Of a DNA stretch of 11,266 nt, positions 1 through 6,128 are shown in pieces. The translations under genes and the position numbers were made by a program. Positions within the stretch are counted from its first letter, which is position 1. Each line of letters opens with the position of its first letter. Location of the stretch: the NCBI GenBank assembly GCA_020060485.1, contig JAGVAB010000076.1, positions 1 through 11,266 on the forward strand, read 5' to 3'. This DNA comes from Anaerolineales bacterium. GTDB lineage: Bacteria > Chloroflexota > Anaerolineae > Anaerolineales > Anaerolineaceae. Below the pieces are notes generated by a model. The model did not search any database. It was given only the letters and a program-made list of their open reading frames with translations, and had not been told where the DNA came from.

Positions 1-1200
1 AACACAACTTTCACTGGCAGTTACACCCTGACCCAGGCGGACGTCAACTCGGGCAGCTTCACCAACACCGCCACCGCCACGGGCACCCCGCCGGTTGGGG
101 ATGATGTGAGCGATCCGGACGATGACACCCAAACTCTGCCAGCAGTGCCCTCGATCGATCTGATCAAGACCGGCACCCTGAATATGGGCGCCAATGCCCG
201 GGCAGACGCCGGCGATACCATCACCTACACCTTCACCGTGACCAACACCGGCAATGTGACCCTGAGCAACGTGACCGTGACGGACACGGTCGGCGGGGTG
301 ACGATCAGCGGCGGCCCCATCGCCAGCCTGCCCCCCGGCGTAGTGAACAGCACCACCTTCACCGGCAGTTACACCCTGACCCAGGCGGACGTGAACTCAG
401 GCAGCTTCACCAACACCGCCACCGCCACGGGCACCCCGCCCAGCGGACCGGCTGTCAGCGATAGCGATGATGATTCCCAGACCCTTACACCGGTTCCTTC
501 TGTTGAATTGCAGAAAACGGGCACCTTGAATGATGGCGGCAATGGCCGGGCAGATGCTGGGGATACCATTACCTACACCTTCAGTGTGACCAACACCGGC
601 AACGTAACCCTGACCAATGTGACCGTCAGCGAAGATTTTGGCGGCATTACCCTCACTGGCAGTCCCATCGCCAGCCTGGCCCCCGGCGCAGTGGACAGTA
701 CCACCTACACCGGCAGTTACACCCTGACCCAGGCGGATGTGGACGCGGGCAGCTTCACCAATCGGGCCATCGTAAGCGGTACACCGCCTTTTGGTGCGAA
801 TGTGACCGATGACGACGACGACGTGCAAAGCCTGGATGCTGACCCATCCATTGAACTGATCAAGACCGGCCTGGTTGATTCAACCGTGGTTTTGCCGGTC
901 GGCGTTGTAGATCCTGGTGATGTCATCAATTACACCTTTACCGTGACCAATACCGGCAATGTGACCCTGAGCAATGTGACCGTGACAGACACGGTTGGCG
1001 GGGTGACGATCAGCGGTGGGCCGATCGCCAGCCTGGCGCCCGGCGTCAGCAATAACACAACTTTCACCGGCAGTTACACCCTGACCCAGCCCGATGTGGA
1101 TGCAGGCAGCTTCACCAACACCGCCACCGCCACGGGAACCTCGCCAGTTGGGGATGCTGTGAGCGACGATGGTGACGATACCCGCAACCTGGGCGATGAG
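1..1200 (+). repeat. Tandem 348-357-bp coding repeats (DUF11/DUF7507-type units)
   Basis: Three full units lie at 148-495, 496-843 and 844-1200 (116, 116 and 119 codons), preceded by the tail of another at 1-147. The GGCAGTTAC anchor at the same place in each unit recurs with spacings of 348, 348 and 357 bases. The first and third full units are close to identical over long stretches of DNA, including silent sites. The second is more diverged, especially in its first half. The tail at 1-147 shares distinctive codons with the third full unit (AACACAACTTTC start, GTTGGGGATG near the end). A more distant unit begins at 1201 with the residues PAIGIAKRL. The pattern points to recent duplication or gene conversion inside the gene. 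Confidence 0.93.
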
Positions 1201-2703
1201 CCGGCCATCGGAATAGCCAAACGTCTGGTTTCGGCGCCCGTTGAAGTCAGCCCAGGCACATGGGACGTGACCTTTGCATACCTGGTGCGCAACTATGGCA
1301 ATGTCACCCTGACCAGCGTGCAGGTGGCAGACGACCTGGCGGCTGCCTTCCCTGGTGCGGTCTCGGTCGTCTTGCAGTCCATTGAAAGCAATGATTTTTC
1401 TGTCAGCAGCACGTATGACGGGGTCACCGACACCGCCATGCTGGATGGCAGCGACAGTTTGGCTTTTCAGGAGCAAGGCGCGATCACGGTTGTGGTGCGC
1501 GTCATCCCTGTTGATGGTGGGCCTTATAACAACACCGCCATCGCTTCTGGTCAGCCTCCTATGGGAGACCCTGTGGACGATAACTCACAGGACGGCACAG
1601 ATCCCGATCCCGATGATGATCGTGACCCCACCAATAACGACGATCCCACGCCGGTGGACTTTGGCCCGAATATGTTTGACCCGCCTTTTGGTCAGAAGAC
1701 ATTTGACGACCGTGGTCTCCCATTACTGCGCTGGACGATGGTGTGGGTCAACAATTCCAATATCGTCAATGTTCTGGCCCGCGTCAGCGACCCGATCCCG
1801 GTTGGCAGTACCTATGAAGCCGCCGGCCTGGCCAGCGGGACAGGTGTGCCTTTGACCGCCCCGCCGCTCTCAACCGATGTTGGCGTAAGCTGCACTGCCG
1901 GACCGGGTCTGCTGACCACCACCACCTGGTGCTATTATGAAGGCCCGACCCCGGAATATATCCGCGGCCGGATCGTGTGGGAAGGGACGCTTGGCCCCGA
2001 CCTGGGGGTGACCAACCCGGCGCTTGCCCAGAACGCATTGACCATCGCCTTTAATATGCGCGTCAATGACGGGGTTCAGGAGATCAATAATCTGGCCACC
2101 ATCGGGGTTGACCGTGATGGAGATGGCGTCATTTCAGGTGCAAATGAGGAAGTGGTTGCCTCGGCCAGCGAGATCTGGTCCGACTGGCCCGGCTTTCTGC
2201 CCAGAACCGGCTTCGCCCCAGGCAGGGCAAGCGACATGAGCATGGAACCGGCAGTGGCCTATCAAGACCTGGGCGGCCTGATCCTGGAGATCCCCTCACT
2301 GGGTGTGTATGCCCCCATCCTGGGCGTGCCCATCAAACACGGCTTGTGGAATCTGGACTGGCTGGGTGACAATGTGGGTTATCTGGAAAACACCGCCTTC
2401 CCCACCTGGAAAGGCAACTCTGCCCTTACCGCTCATAATTACAATGTGCGCGGAGAACCCGGTCTGTTTGCCGACCTGGGGACCTTGCGCTGGGGGGCGG
2501 AGATCATTGTGCATGGCTGGGGAAGAAAGTATGTCTATGAGGTTCGTTCTGTGCAGAACTGGGTCAAGCCGGATGATACCAGCGTCATCACCCACGAGGA
2601 ATACCCCTGGCTGACCCTGATCACCTGCCGCAGCTATGATGAGAAAAGCGACAGCTACCGCTGGCGCACTGCTGTACGTGCTGTGCAGGTACGCATCGAG
2701 TAA
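1..2703 (+). CDS. Repeat-rich surface protein with C-terminal sortase domain (5' partial)
   Basis: The frame is open from base 1, so the start and any signal peptide lie upstream; 900 residues are visible, ending at TAA. Window residues 1-400 are repeats of the DUF11/DUF7507 type (TNTGNVTLSNVTVTD core), each ending in an acidic stretch such as TDDDDD that may bind calcium. Residues about 401-555 and 556-728 are two more divergent repeat-like domains. LPRTG follows at 733-737, then a sortase domain to the end. Its catalytic triad is recognisable: His812 (ALTAHN), Cys876 (TLITC) and Arg889 (YRWRTAVRA). Sortases are exported cysteine transpeptidases that cut LPxTG-like signals and join proteins to amines. 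Normally the enzyme is a separate membrane-anchored protein; here it is the C-terminus of its likely cargo. No transmembrane segment or basic tail follows the motif. I infer an exported, possibly self-processing adhesive or surface-layer protein. The sortase call is strong; sortase class and substrate are unknown. Confidence 0.88.
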   Translation, partial: NTTFTGSYTLTQADVNSGSFTNTATATGTPPVGDDVSDPDDDTQTLPAVPSIDLIKTGTLNMGANARADAGDTITYTFTVTNTGNVTLSNVTVTDTVGGVTISGGPIASLPPGVVNSTTFTGSYTLTQADVNSGSFTNTATATGTPPSGPAVSDSDDDSQTLTPVPSVELQKTGTLNDGGNGRADAGDTITYTFSVTNTGNVTLTNVTVSEDFGGITLTGSPIASLAPGAVDSTTYTGSYTLTQADVDAGSFTNRAIVSGTPPFGANVTDDDDDVQSLDADPSIELIKTGLVDSTVVLPVGVVDPGDVINYTFTVTNTGNVTLSNVTVTDTVGGVTISGGPIASLAPGVSNNTTFTGSYTLTQPDVDAGSFTNTATATGTSPVGDAVSDDGDDTRNLGDEPAIGIAKRLVSAPVEVSPGTWDVTFAYLVRNYGNVTLTSVQVADDLAAAFPGAVSVVLQSIESNDFSVSSTYDGVTDTAMLDGSDSLAFQEQGAITVVVRVIPVDGGPYNNTAIASGQPPMGDPVDDNSQDGTDPDPDDDRDPTNNDDPTPVDFGPNMFDPPFGQKTFDDRGLPLLRWTMVWVNNSNIVNVLARVSDPIPVGSTYEAAGLASGTGVPLTAPPLSTDVGVSCTAGPGLLTTTTWCYYEGPTPEYIRGRIVWEGTLGPDLGVTNPALAQNALTIAFNMRVNDGVQEINNLATIGVDRDGDGVISGANEEVVASASEIWSDWPGFLPRTGFAPGRASDMSMEPAVAYQDLGGLILEIPSLGVYAPILGVPIKHGLWNLDWLGDNVGYLENTAFPTWKGNSALTAHNYNVRGEPGLFADLGTLRWGAEIIVHGWGRKYVYEVRSVQNWVKPDDTSVITHEEYPWLTLITCRSYDEKSDSYRWRTAVRAVQVRIE
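2197..2211 (+). other. LPRTG sorting-type motif upstream of the sortase domain
   Basis: The codons read Leu-Pro-Arg-Thr-Gly, followed by Phe-Ala-Pro-Gly. In classical cell-wall sorting signals LPxTG is followed by a hydrophobic stretch and a basic tail at the C-terminus. Here about 160 residues of catalytic sortase domain follow instead. The motif is therefore a candidate cleavage or docking site for the attached sortase. The match to LPxTG is exact; that it works as a substrate is inferred. Confidence 0.6.
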
Positions 2704-2729
2704 ACAGGCCGGAAACAGCATACATATCA

Positions 2730-2768
2730 GCCTCCCTGCAATCTTTTGATTTGCGGGGAGGCTTTTTT
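2730..2768 (+). terminator. Intrinsic terminator of the first surface-protein gene
   Basis: The arms 2730-2741 and 2751-2762 pair over 12 bp with one G-U wobble around a 9-nt loop, followed directly by six T (2763-2768). It lies 27 nt after the TAA stop. This is a textbook Rho-independent terminator and implies the downstream surface gene is transcribed separately. Confidence 0.92.
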
Positions 2769-2818
2769 GACCCCCGGACTGCTTAAGATTAAGAACTGAT
2801 GAGACAAATCCGGAATTA

Positions 2819-2847
2819 TTGACAAAGCCCCGCCATCTGGTTATGAT
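2819..2847 (+). promoter_or_regulatory. Sigma-70-type promoter for the second surface-protein gene
   Basis: A perfect -35 box TTGACA (2819-2824) is followed by a 17-nt spacer and a -10 box TATGAT (2842-2847), one mismatch from TATAAT. Transcription would begin near 2853-2854, leaving a leader of about 268 nt before the ATG at 3122. Its position just after the preceding terminator supports a new transcription unit. Confidence 0.78.
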
Positions 2848-2853
2848 GAAACA

Positions 2854-3121
2854 GTACCAGCATTTGCGCCAGCCGTCTATCTGGGTTGCGCATGCTGTTT
2901 TAAGTTTTAATGGCGTGAACGACTGATCGATTATTTCAGTTGTTGTTTGCCAACAATTGCATAGGATTTGGAAACAAGGATGTGATGATCCAACCGCCGC
3001 AACATGGTCGCTTTGTTTTGCCTTTTGATGGCAGGCAAGGTGGTTGGGGAGCAAATAGCGAAACCGGCCTTTGTGCCGGTTTTGTCATTTAATCACAGGG
3101 TTTTATGATCGGGGAAGAAAG
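2854..3121 (+). promoter_or_regulatory. Long structured 5' leader, candidate cis-regulatory RNA
   Basis: No convincing coding sequence lies between the promoter and the ATG, but several hairpins can be drawn. P1 pairs 2860-2863 with 2892-2895 and 2866-2874 with 2884-2891 (12 bp, one bulged C). P2 pairs 2918-2926 with 2936-2944 (9 bp, one wobble). P3 pairs 2990-2998 with 3039-3047 (9 bp, one wobble) and encloses an inner 3018-3022/3034-3038 stem. P4 pairs 3061-3068 with 3075-3082 (8 bp, perfect). An alternative 8-bp stem, 2938-2945/2951-2958, reuses bases of P2 and so excludes it. This resembles an attenuator or riboswitch leader, but I could not match it to a known class; the c-di-GMP-I consensus in particular is absent. 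By-eye pairing in about 270 nt can occur by chance. Confidence 0.42.
3061..3090 (+). terminator. Terminator-like hairpin just upstream of the second surface gene
   Basis: A perfect 8-bp stem (3061-3068/3075-3082) with a 6-nt loop is followed by a weak, interrupted T-rich run (TTGTCATTT). It ends about 40 nt before the ATG at 3122. It could attenuate leader transcription, end a small leader RNA, or protect the 5' end. The T-tract is poor, so efficient termination is doubtful. Confidence 0.4.
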
Positions 3122-5872
3122 ATGAAGAAAACGCCATTCCTTAAATCGCTTCACATCAGGGGATTGTATTGTCTGGCTGCTGTCCTTTTTGCATTGTCGC
3201 TGGCTGCGCCGGCCATGGCCGCTCCCGAACCAAAGCCGCAAATTGACCAGGCCACCGGTTTGCTGGCCACCCGTTTTGGGGTGACCTTGCGCCTTCAGCC
3301 GCCCCACAGCGGCGGTTTGTACAATTCCTTTGACTGGGACAGTTTCCAGCCCACACTCAATACCGGCACCGTGGACTACACCGAAGGCGACTGGTATGGC
3401 AACTGGAGTGAGAGCGATGTCAGCTTTACCACCATTCAGCACCCGCCCGCACCGGGCACTGCTGACCAGGACTGGTTTCCATCCGGCGGGGAATGGTACG
3501 ATGTGGAAGCGATCTATTTTGACAATGACGCAGACAATTTTTATGTCGCCATCGTTACCTCGGTGCCCTTTGCGGTCAGCAATCCGGATTTTGGGGTGAT
3601 CTCTGGAGTAAATGCCATCGAGGTGGGCGTGGGCGATAATCGATACAACACCGCCAGCGGGCAGCCCCGTTTCTGGGTGCGTCCGGGCGACCTCTCGATC
3701 AGCCTGTTTGATGGCGCTGGCAGAAGCGAACGTTACGGCAGTTGGCAGTACAACTACGGCCTCGATCTGGTGCATGAGAACCGCAATTCCGACCAGGGTC
3801 ATCCCACCGGCTGGGGTTCCGTGTTGATGCGCAATACCAGCCTGGGAACTGCCTTCTACCAAACCGATGCAGATGCCGGCGGCAGCGATATCACCGGTGT
3901 TTCGGGTTATGATTGGTATGCCTCAACCAGCGGCGCAGCCCGCGTGGCTTCCGGCTGGGAACACACCAATTTTGACCCGGCCAGCGCCGACCGCGGCCTT
4001 TCAACTTACCTGGGCAATGCCAGTTACGTCGATTATTATGAATACACCTTCCCCGGTGGTGAGCTGGAGAACAACGCCAAGACCTACGTGGTGGAAGCCA
4101 CCATCCCGCGCAGCCTGTTTGGCAGCAACAACCCTTCCAGCGGCGACCCGATCGGCATCCGCTGGGTGGAAGGCTGCCGCAATGACGGCAACGCCGCCGC
4201 CCAGTCGCTTTCTCTGCTGGGCGATATTGATGACCCCTTCTTTTCCAAAAGCCTGGATGGCACCAACCAAACGTTTACCCCCGGCCTGGATGTCGCCATC
4301 GGCGAGATCATTTCCTATCAGGTCAACGTGCGCGTGCCGGCCACCAGTACCCTGAACAATCTGACCATTACGGACACCCTGGCCGAAGGGCTGGCCTTCG
4401 TGGATTGCGGCAGCATCAACGACCCTGAAACCGGCATTGTGGTGGAGGCAGGCCTGGAAAGCAGCTTGCCGGGCGCATTCACCTGCGACCCGGACGAGGA
4501 AGTGCCCACGGATGGCAATCCGGCGGTATTTTCTTTGGGGTCTGGCGATGTGAATCAGGGACGCCAGATCGTGTGGCGTTTGGGAGATGTTACCAATCCT
4601 GGTACGGTGGATCGTACCATTACCATTTATTACCGCGCCGTGGTGCTGGACAGCCTGGGCAATGTGCGCGGCGTGGATACCCTGCGCAACACGGCTGTGA
4701 TGAGTTGGGGCAGCGAACAGTTGACCGCCAGTACAGAGGCCCTGACCATTGTTGAGCCTTGGTTCAACATGGTGAAAACGGTTGACCGCACCTTGGTGGA
4801 TCCCGGTGAAACGGTCACCTTCCGCATCGCGATCACACACAGCGCGGACAGTAATACCAACGCCTATGACCTTTATCTTGAGGACCTGGTGCCGGATGGC
4901 CTGATCTATGTGCCCGGTTCGCTGGATGTGATTCAGGGCGTGCCGGCTGCCAGTACCAATGAAAATGCCGGTGTGTCCAATCTGCTGCCCGGCATCAGCG
5001 GCACTCCCTTGCTGCGCGTGGACTGGACGCAAAACCTGTTGGGCAGCGCCACCACCATTGTGGAATTCCAGGCACGGCTTGCCAACCTGGCGGCTGGCAG
5101 CAGTGTGACCAACAGCACCGCCGCGGCCTGGACCAGCCTGCCCGGCGATGTCACCACGCCCCAATCGGCTTTCAATGTGCTTTCCATTGAGCGGCATTAT
5201 GACCCCGGCTCAAACATCGATATCTACACTGCCAGTGACAGCATCAGTGTACGCGTACGTACTGCGGGCGGTGGTGGTACTGGCGATGACGGCGGTACCG
5301 ATGGCGATGGGGGCACACCCTTCACCTCTTTGCTCGGCCGGCTGCTCATCCCGGTGACCGGCTTCGCACCGGATCAGATGACCCAAGTGCCCATTCAGCA
5401 GGCTGGCCAGCAATATGACAGACTGGGCAACGTCTGGCTGGAAGTGCCTGCGGCGGGGTTAAAGACACCCATCGTTGGCGTGCCCATGACCGGCCTGACT
5501 TGGGATTTGACCTGGCTGCAGGATCAGCTTGGTTACCTGGAAGGTACTGCCTTCCCTGGCTGGCCGGGCAACACAGCCCTGACCGGCCACCTGACCCTGG
5601 CAGACGGCAAACCCGGCCCGTTTGCCCGCCTGCATGTGCTGCGCCCCGGCGATCTGCTGGTACTGCATACCTGGGGCGAGCAGGTTACCTATCAGGTGCG
5701 TTCTGTGCGCTACCGCGTGGCTCCTGATGATCCGGCTGTGTTGCAGCATGAGGACCAGGATTGGCTGACCCTCATCACCTGTCAGAGTTATGATGAAGCC
5801 GCGGCCACTTACCGCTGGCGGGTGGTGGTACGGGCCGAGCGTGTGGAACCGACCCAGCCCGCGGTGCGGTGA
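3122..5872 (+). CDS. Secreted DUF11-domain surface protein with C-terminal sortase domain
   Basis: This is a complete gene of 916 residues. The ATG at 3122 is chosen because it begins a clear Sec signal peptide (MKK, basic region, hydrophobic core about 15-29, likely cut after AMA33). An in-frame TTG at 3071 would lie inside a hairpin. The ribosome site is weak (GGGGA, 6 nt upstream). Residues about 34-368 form a predicted beta-rich domain with YDVEAIYFDNDADNFYVAI (126-144) and GIRWVEGCRND (345-355), similar from memory to carbohydrate-binding-like domains of secreted proteins. Two DUF11-like domains follow (about 369-537 and 538-705), then a Gly/Asp-rich linker (713-731), IPVTG (743-747) and a sortase domain with His823, Cys887 and Arg900. 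The sortase domain is clearly paralogous to that of the upstream gene (GYLE-TAFP, HTWGEQ/HGWGRK and LTLITC blocks), but the cargo differs. No membrane anchor follows. Role inferred: exported adhesive or surface protein, perhaps self-processing. Confidence 0.9.
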   Translation: MKKTPFLKSLHIRGLYCLAAVLFALSLAAPAMAAPEPKPQIDQATGLLATRFGVTLRLQPPHSGGLYNSFDWDSFQPTLNTGTVDYTEGDWYGNWSESDVSFTTIQHPPAPGTADQDWFPSGGEWYDVEAIYFDNDADNFYVAIVTSVPFAVSNPDFGVISGVNAIEVGVGDNRYNTASGQPRFWVRPGDLSISLFDGAGRSERYGSWQYNYGLDLVHENRNSDQGHPTGWGSVLMRNTSLGTAFYQTDADAGGSDITGVSGYDWYASTSGAARVASGWEHTNFDPASADRGLSTYLGNASYVDYYEYTFPGGELENNAKTYVVEATIPRSLFGSNNPSSGDPIGIRWVEGCRNDGNAAAQSLSLLGDIDDPFFSKSLDGTNQTFTPGLDVAIGEIISYQVNVRVPATSTLNNLTITDTLAEGLAFVDCGSINDPETGIVVEAGLESSLPGAFTCDPDEEVPTDGNPAVFSLGSGDVNQGRQIVWRLGDVTNPGTVDRTITIYYRAVVLDSLGNVRGVDTLRNTAVMSWGSEQLTASTEALTIVEPWFNMVKTVDRTLVDPGETVTFRIAITHSADSNTNAYDLYLEDLVPDGLIYVPGSLDVIQGVPAASTNENAGVSNLLPGISGTPLLRVDWTQNLLGSATTIVEFQARLANLAAGSSVTNSTAAAWTSLPGDVTTPQSAFNVLSIERHYDPGSNIDIYTASDSISVRVRTAGGGGTGDDGGTDGDGGTPFTSLLGRLLIPVTGFAPDQMTQVPIQQAGQQYDRLGNVWLEVPAAGLKTPIVGVPMTGLTWDLTWLQDQLGYLEGTAFPGWPGNTALTGHLTLADGKPGPFARLHVLRPGDLLVLHTWGEQVTYQVRSVRYRVAPDDPAVLQHEDQDWLTLITCQSYDEAAATYRWRVVVRAERVEPTQPAVR
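5348..5362 (+). other. IPVTG (LPxTG-like) motif upstream of the sortase domain
   Basis: Ile-Pro-Val-Thr-Gly followed by Phe-Ala-Pro aligns with LPRTGFAP of the upstream paralogue, at the same distance before the catalytic domain. The Leu-to-Ile change keeps the P-x-T-G core. A Gly/Asp-rich, probably flexible linker precedes it, as expected for an exposed processing site. Function is inferred. Confidence 0.5.
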
Positions 5873-5934
5873 AATCACATTTCAATAAACCACAGGCAGA
5901 CCATTATGCGCCGTTGGTTTGCCGCGAAAGATCA

Positions 5935-5986
5935 AACCGGTCACTGAGCTTGTATCATCCCCGTATGGGGGGCGAAGTGACCGGTT
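5935..5986. repeat. 11-bp perfect inverted repeat between convergent genes
   Basis: The arms 5935-5945 (AACCGGTCACT) and 5976-5986 are perfectly complementary. They enclose a 30-nt loop that carries an inner CCCC-GTAT-GGGG hairpin (5959-5970). It begins 62 nt after the stop of the + strand gene. No T-tract follows on either strand, so it is at most an unconventional bidirectional terminator. A dispersed intergenic repeat is equally plausible. Confidence 0.5.
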
Positions 5987-6010
5987 CTCTCAATGAAGTT
6001 GTCTCTGTAG

Positions 6011-6033
6011 ATCAAAGGGGCAATTTCTTTGAT
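6011..6033. repeat. Short inverted repeat ATCAAAG/CTTTGAT
   Basis: The 7-bp arms 6011-6017 and 6027-6033 are perfectly complementary around a 9-nt loop, in the gap between the convergent genes. There is no T-tract. It could be a minor hairpin in the 3' region of gltB or a protein-binding palindrome; little more can be said. Confidence 0.3.
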
Positions 6034-6071
6034 AGTTAACGTGAATTCGGGATACTGAGGTTATCTATCGT

Positions 6072-6106
6072 CAACCGTACACCGAGTTTGCCGCGGTGTG
6101 CGGTTG
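6072..6106. repeat. 13-bp inverted repeat just beyond the gltB stop
   Basis: The arms 6072-6084 and 6094-6106 pair over 13 bp with a single G-U wobble when read on the + strand (a C-A mismatch on the - strand), around a 9-nt loop. It lies 22 nt past the gltB stop, where a terminator for the minus-strand gene would be expected. No run of U follows in the gltB direction, so termination is only possible, not shown. Confidence 0.42.
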
Positions 6107-6128
6107 GTTTCATCAGGTGTCTGTAATG

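Noticed and set aside
1..1200. CRISPR-like array suggested by regularly spaced repeats
   Set aside because: The period of about 350 bases, in-frame coding content and protein-level repeat structure identify it as a protein domain array.
2296..3054. 252-codon open frame on the minus strand across the end of the first gene and the intergenic gap
   Set aside because: It overlaps the sortase domain antisense, crosses a strong terminator and a promoter of the + strand, and its protein resembles no family.
2854..3090. c-di-GMP-I (GEMM) riboswitch in the surface-gene leader
   Set aside because: The conserved blocks of that aptamer are not present; only loose similarity around 3049-3075 was seen.
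3071..3121. In-frame upstream TTG start for the second surface gene
   Set aside because: It lies in the loop of the P4 hairpin, has no ribosome site, and would put 17 residues before a good signal peptide that starts at the ATG at 3122.
4001..5197. 398-codon open frame on the minus strand inside the second surface gene
   Set aside because: It is antisense to a gene with signal peptide, recognisable domains and catalytic residues; the long frame is a by-product of GC-rich codon use.
5929..6016. AGATCAAA octamers as target-site duplications of a small mobile element
   Set aside because: The octamers do not abut the ends of the inverted repeat and an 8-base match is weak evidence.
6029..6050. 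Possible + strand promoter TTGATA with GATACT at 16-nt spacing
   Set aside because: The -10 box is poor and it would drive transcription only into the antisense of gltB; matches of this quality are expected by chance.
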